Below are positions 60,353 through 64,000 of a stretch of DNA of 64,000 nt, in pieces (within the stretch, counting starts at the first letter, position 1; each line of letters opens with the position of its first letter). The notes below the pieces were generated by a model that was given only the letters and a program-made list of their open reading frames with translations, was not told the DNA's origin and ran no database searches. The position numbers and the translations under genes are program-made. The DNA comes from Deltaproteobacteria bacterium (lineage in GTDB: Bacteria > Lernaellota > Lernaellaia > JACKCT01): positions 1-64,000 of the forward strand of contig JAOSJX010000004.1 in the NCBI GenBank assembly GCA_027493875.1, in the 5' to 3' direction.

Positions 60353-60730
60353 TTAATATTTGGCCTCGATGGATGCGATCAACCCGTTGAGCATTTTCCC
60401 GGTTTGCTCAACGAGGCGATCAAGTTCATAGGTTTCCTTGGCATACTGTAGGTCCCGCACGACAAGAAGATAGTACTCAACTTCCGCCAGCGAACCCTGG
60501 CTCGTATTGTAAAACCTTATTTTTTCCTTTGAACCGCGCTTCTTGAAACCTTCGGCGATATTGGCGGCGACGGAAACCGCGGCACGTCGTATTTGCGACG
60601 TCAGTCCATAGAGTTCTTCTCTTGGGAAATTTTTCGTCAGACGATAAATACCAAGGACCAGCGTGTGCGCCGTTCTCCATACCTCAAGATCTTGAAATCG
60701 CTCAATTCGGTTTAGCGCGGTAACTCCCAT
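60353..60730 (-). CDS. Four-helix-bundle protein (S23/23S rRNA intervening-sequence type)
   Basis: The protein has 125 residues. RIERFQDLEVWRTAHTLVL, FPREELYGLTSQIRRAAVSV, AANIAEGFKKRGSKEKIRFY and SLAEVEYYLLVVRDLQ are the hallmarks of the TIGR02436/S23 family. These proteins were first found as the open frame inside 23S rRNA intervening sequences and resemble the Avd protein of diversity-generating retroelements. The ATG 60730 is preceded by GAGGAA; an ATG at 60742 is possible. The gene is bounded on both sides by perfect inverted heptad arrays and sits between pdhC and lpd. No 23S rRNA, reverse transcriptase or template repeat is seen. It may bind nucleic acid. Confidence 0.93.
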   Translation of the reverse strand: MGVTALNRIERFQDLEVWRTAHTLVLGIYRLTKNFPREELYGLTSQIRRAAVSVAANIAEGFKKRGSKEKIRFYNTSQGSLAEVEYYLLVVRDLQYAKETYELDRLVEQTGKMLNGLIASIEAKY

Positions 60731-60746
60731 TCGGTTCCTCAAAAAT

Positions 60747-60777
60747 CCCTACCTACCACCTACTACCTACTACCTAC
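60747..60777. repeat. Right arm of the perfect 31-bp inverted repeat
   Basis: Exact reverse complement of 60322-60352. It begins 16 bases upstream of the four-helix-bundle ATG and lies five bases after the pdhC stop codon. Confidence 0.95.
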
Positions 60778-60782
60778 CCGCG

Positions 60783-62130
60783 TCATGCGCGAACGAGCAT
60801 GACCTCCGGCTCCTCCAACATCGCCTTCACATGATTCACGAATCTTGCGGCGTCGGCGCCGTCGGCGACGCGATGGTCGAAGGACAGGACGAGAGGCATG
60901 ATTTTACGGACGACGATGCGTCCGTCGCGAACGACCGGGCGTTCGGTCATGCGGAAGATGCCAAGGATGGCGACCTCGGGATAGTTGATGATGGGCGTGG
61001 CGAAGGTGCCGCCGACGGGCCCGATGTTCGTGAGCGTGAACGTCCCGCCTTGAAAATCCTGCGCCGCCAGTTTTTTCCTCGCGCGCGGCGGTGGCCAGAC
61101 GGACGATTTCCGACGAGGTTTCGAGCACGCTGAGTTTGTCCGCGCCGCGCACGACCGGCACGACGAGGCCCTTGGGCGAATCCACGGCGACGCCGATGTT
61201 GTAGTACTTCTTAAAGACGAGCTCCTGCTTGTCCGGATCAAGCGAGGCGTTAAACGACGGGAATTTGCGTAGCGCGGACACCACGGCTTTGGCGATGAAC
61301 GGCAGCAGCGTCAGATTGCCGCCCGCTTCGTCGGCGTAACGCTCTTTCAGCGACCGGCGCAGCGCGTCCAGTTCGGTCACGTCCACGTCGTCGCCATGCG
61401 CGACGTGCGGGATGACCGCCGCGGCCGTCGCCATCTTGAGCGCCACCTTCCGGCGGATCGAACGCACCGGCTCCGTCGCGATCTCGCCCCACTTCGAAAA
61501 ATCGGGCATGGGTTCAAGCTCGACGTACGGAATCGCCGTGGGAGCACCCGCGGGCCTCGGCGCGGCGGACTCGGCTTTTTCGACCGGCGCCGCTGGCGCC
61601 GCAGCCGGTCCGCCCTCCGCGGATCGCCGCACGTCTTCCGGCAGCACGCGGCCGCCGGGGCCCGAACCCGGAACGCGATTGATGTCCACGCCGAGTTCGC
61701 GCGCGAGACGGCGTGTGGCCGGAGCCGCGGGGACGGGGCCCTTACGATCCGTCGCCGCGGCGGGCGCGGGTTGGGACTTGGGCGTAGGCTCAGGCTTTGC
61801 TTCCGGTTTGGGCGGCGGAGCGGCTTCGGTTTTCGGCTCGGGCTTCGGCTTCTCCGGTTCTTTTTTCGGTTCCGGTTTCGCCTCGGCGCCGGACGCGGCC
61901 TCGTCGATCACCGCGATGATCTCGCCGGTGTGTACGATGTCGCCCACCGCGCCGGAGAGCGAAACGACCTTGCCACCGACGGGCGACGGAATCGTCACCG
62001 CCGCCTTGTCGGTCTCCACTTCCACCAGCGGATCGTCCTCGCCGATCGTGTCGCCCGCGGACACGTACCACTTGAGGATTTCCCCCTCGTGAACGCCTTC
62101 GCCAAGATCGGGAAGGGCAAATTCGTACAA
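60783..62130 (-). CDS. pdhC: Dihydrolipoamide acetyltransferase (E2), one frameshift
   Basis: This is the core of the pyruvate dehydrogenase complex. The N-terminal lipoyl domain (residues 1-80) has the lipoylated Lys in VETDKAAVTIPSP. A Pro/Lys/Glu/Ala-rich linker follows, then the E1/E3-binding domain ATRRLARELGVDINRVPGSG and the catalytic domain with SFDHRVADGADAARF (His and Asp-Gly). An A-run near 61075 shifts the frame. It is about 448 residues. One lipoyl domain is seen. It lies 20 bp after pdhB. Confidence 0.94.
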
Positions 62131-62152
62131 ATCGGCCTCCTGAAAGGCTGGA

Positions 62153-63131
62153 TCAGAATTTCAACGTTTCCTCCACCGCCGCGGCGATGCGCGCCGGGCT
62201 GGGGAGGAAGAACTGCTCGCGCCCGAAGTAAGGCGTGACGATGTCGTATCCGGTCACCCGCTTGACCGGCGCCTCCAGATACTCGAGCGCCTCGTCGTTC
62301 ACGCGCGCCGTCACTTCGGAGGATACGCTATAACTTTTCGGCGCCTCCTGCACGACCACGCACCGGCCCGTCTTCTTCACGGACGTGATAATGGTATCGG
62401 AATCCATCGGGTTCACCGTAAGCAGATCGATCACCTCGGCGCCGATGCCCTTGGCCGACAGCTTCTCCGCCGCCTCCAGCGTCGGGCGCATCATCGCGCC
62501 GAAGGACACCACGGTCACGTCGTCGCCCCTCGGCCACCACCTGCGCCTTGCCGATCTCCATCACCTCTTCGTCCTCCGGCACGTCCTCGCGGAACGCGCG
62601 GTAGGAGCGCTTCGGCTCCATGAAAACGACGGGGTCGGGATCGCGGATCGCCGCGACAATAAGCGCCCGCGCATTGCGCGGCGTGGACGGCAGAACGACC
62701 TTCGTCCCGGGGAAACACGAATACATGTGCTCGCGGCTTTCGCTGTGATGTTCCAGCGCGCGCACCCCCGCACCGTACGGCATCCGCACGACGAGCGGGC
62801 AGGTCCACCGCCCCAGCGTGCGCGTGCGAAAGCGCGACGCGTGATTTTCGAGCGCCGCGACCATCAGATAAGAGAATCCGGAAAACTGCATTTCCGCCAC
62901 CGGACGCAGCCCCGCCAGCGCCATGCCGACGGCCGTGCCGAGGATCGCGCCCTCGGCCAGCGGCGTATCGAGCACGCGGCGTTCGCCGTACTTGTCGATG
63001 AGCCCTTCGGTGACGCGGAAAACGCCACCGTCGCGGCCCACGTCCTCGCCCATCACTAGCACGCTCTCGTCCCGCGCCATCTCTTGATCGAGGCCCAGGT
63101 TGATCGCCTGCACCATCGTCATCTTAGGCAT
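62153..63131 (-). CDS. pdhB: Pyruvate dehydrogenase E1 component, beta subunit (frameshifted)
   Basis: It forms the E1 heterotetramer with the alpha subunit. Motifs: VLVMGEDVGRDGGVFRVTEG, DTPLAEGAILGTAVGMAL, RMPYGAGVRALEHHSES and FMEPKRSYRAFREDVP. A C-run near 62526 shifts the frame; repaired, it continues VTVVSFGAMMRPTLEAAEKL. It is about 325 residues, typical. The start ATG overlaps the alpha-subunit stop by eight bases. Confidence 0.95.
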
Positions 63132-64000
63132 CGCCGCCCTCCTTCTGGTAGGGCAGCGCGGCGCGGAATTCGGCGCGCTGTTTTTCGATCGACGGATGCT
63201 TGGCCGCGAAGACGTTATCGAAATTGAGCTCCAAAACGCTCTCGGCTTTCGCGGATTTTTCGTCCATCTCCGCGATCGCGTCGTTGATCTCTTTTTTGAC
63301 GCGCTCGTCCAGCGCTTCCTGCTTTTTGTCGTCCCAAAGTTTTTTCTTTTCCAGATAGATCCGGAATCGCTTGATGGGGTCCTTTTTCCCACCACTTCTG
63401 AACCTCGTCCTCGGTCCGGTATTTCTTGGGGTCGTCCGCCGTGGTGTGCATGAGCAGCCGGTAGGTCACCGCCTCGATGAGCGTCGGGCCTTCACCGGCC
63501 CGCGCGCGCTCCAGCGCCTCCTTCGTCGCCTTGTACATGGCCAGCACGTCGTTGCCGTCCACCTGTATGCCCGGAATATCGTAGGCGATGGCTTTTGCGC
63601 CACGGTGCGCGATTTCATTTGCTTGGAGAGCGGCACCGAGATCGCCCAGTGATTGTTGATGCAGATAAAAACCACCGGCGAATCCCACACCGCGGCAAAA
63701 TTCACCGCCTCGTGAAAGTCGCCCTCCGACGTCGCGCCGTCGCCGAAGGTCGTGACCACCGCGGCGTCCTTCTCGCCCTTGTACTGCATCGCGTAGGCCA
63801 CGCCCGTCGCATGGGGGATATGCGACGCGATCGGCACCACCATCGGCAGCGTGCGCGGCGCGCCGTCGTTCACGTTCCCCCTCTTCAAAACCCTTGTGAT
63901 AGAAGTTAGAATTGCCCCAGCGATTCCCCCGCGCATCAGCCGCAACCCCAGGTCGCGGAAGCACCCGACGTACCAATCCTTTTCCGTCATCGCCAGGCCC
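63124..64000 (-). CDS. pdhA: Pyruvate dehydrogenase E1 component, alpha subunit (partial, frameshifted)
   Basis: The gene runs off the right edge, so its N-terminus is missing. The thiamine-diphosphate motif is TTFGDGATSEGDFHEAVNFA followed by INNHWAISVPLS. Breaks near 63885, 63598 and 63390 split it into three frames, repaired through AIAYDIPGIQVDGNDVLAMY and KDPIKRFRIYLEKKKLWDD. The C-terminus reads EFRAALPYQKEGGDA. It is the first gene of the pdhA-pdhB-pdhC-(S23)-lpd row visible here. Related E1 alpha subunits of branched-chain complexes look alike, but the motif order fits pyruvate best. Confidence 0.93.

Noticed and set aside
60353..60730. Diversity-generating retroelement around the Avd-like gene
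   Set aside because: No reverse transcriptase, template or variable repeat is within reach of the gene.
49540..60777. CRISPR array as an explanation of the repeats
   Set aside because: Units are 7 bp, contiguous and degenerate, without unique spacers, and no cas genes are present.

Overview
The window is about 64 kb of high-GC, gene-dense DNA. The organism looks like a Gram-negative, deltaproteobacterial-grade bacterium known mainly from metagenomes. The evidence is an MlaE permease, many lipoproteins with lipoboxes followed by Asp-rich linkers, GC-rich codon use with frequent GTG and TTG starts, and typical sigma-70 promoters. I cannot name the phylum. At least 40 frameshifts, mostly at short homopolymers, interrupt about 30 genes. 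Many are essential (pdhA, pdhB, lpd, hemC, hemL, alr, PBP1A), so most are probably uncorrected assembly indels. Broken genes are therefore given as one entry over their full reconstructed span.

Layout. 1-890: end of an IS481-type element. 0.99-7.3 kb: a zinc-ribbon/GQF-repeat protein, an FGE-like protein, comF, a membrane protein, efp, tatD and rsfS. 7.4-10 kb: a glycosyltransferase and a flippase. 10-22 kb: secreted lipoproteins (VWA, CocE-like, GH20-like, lipase-like) around an ahcY-metK methyl-cycle block. 22-29.4 kb: an Hpt protein, a GT2, an SGNH protein and PBP1A. 29.4-32.5 kb: sirC-hemC-cobA/hemD for siroheme and haem, with hemL at 40.8 kb. 32.5-39.2 kb: an NSS transporter with two small membrane proteins, nagZ, and a psd-arsA-hydrolase operon. 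39.4-45.7 kb: a beta-propeller protein and two GT-C type membrane proteins. 45.8-52.4 kb: an M29 peptidase, rubredoxin, an Asp-rich lipoprotein, mlaE-alr, a SHOCT lipoprotein, a MoaD-like/BNR pair and DUF3052. 52.4-56.2 kb: a GH31 lipoprotein followed by two SGNH paralogues. 56.3-58.1 kb: a NYN-domain gene split by an IS630 element. 58.2-64 kb: the pyruvate dehydrogenase operon (pdhA-pdhB-pdhC-lpd), running off the right edge.

The most unusual signals concern short repeats. Intergenic spaces carry degenerate arrays with strict 7-bp periodicity, at about ten places. One pair forms a perfect 31-bp inverted repeat around a four-helix-bundle (S23/Avd-like) gene. That 456-bp cassette sits between pdhC and lpd inside the pdh operon. 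A second, gene-less palindrome of inverted heptad arrays around a GC hairpin lies between alr and a lipoprotein gene. Together they suggest a small heptad-bounded element, possibly related to the intervening sequences of 23S rRNA. The IS630 insertion in the NYN gene is clean enough for the original open frame to be rebuilt exactly.
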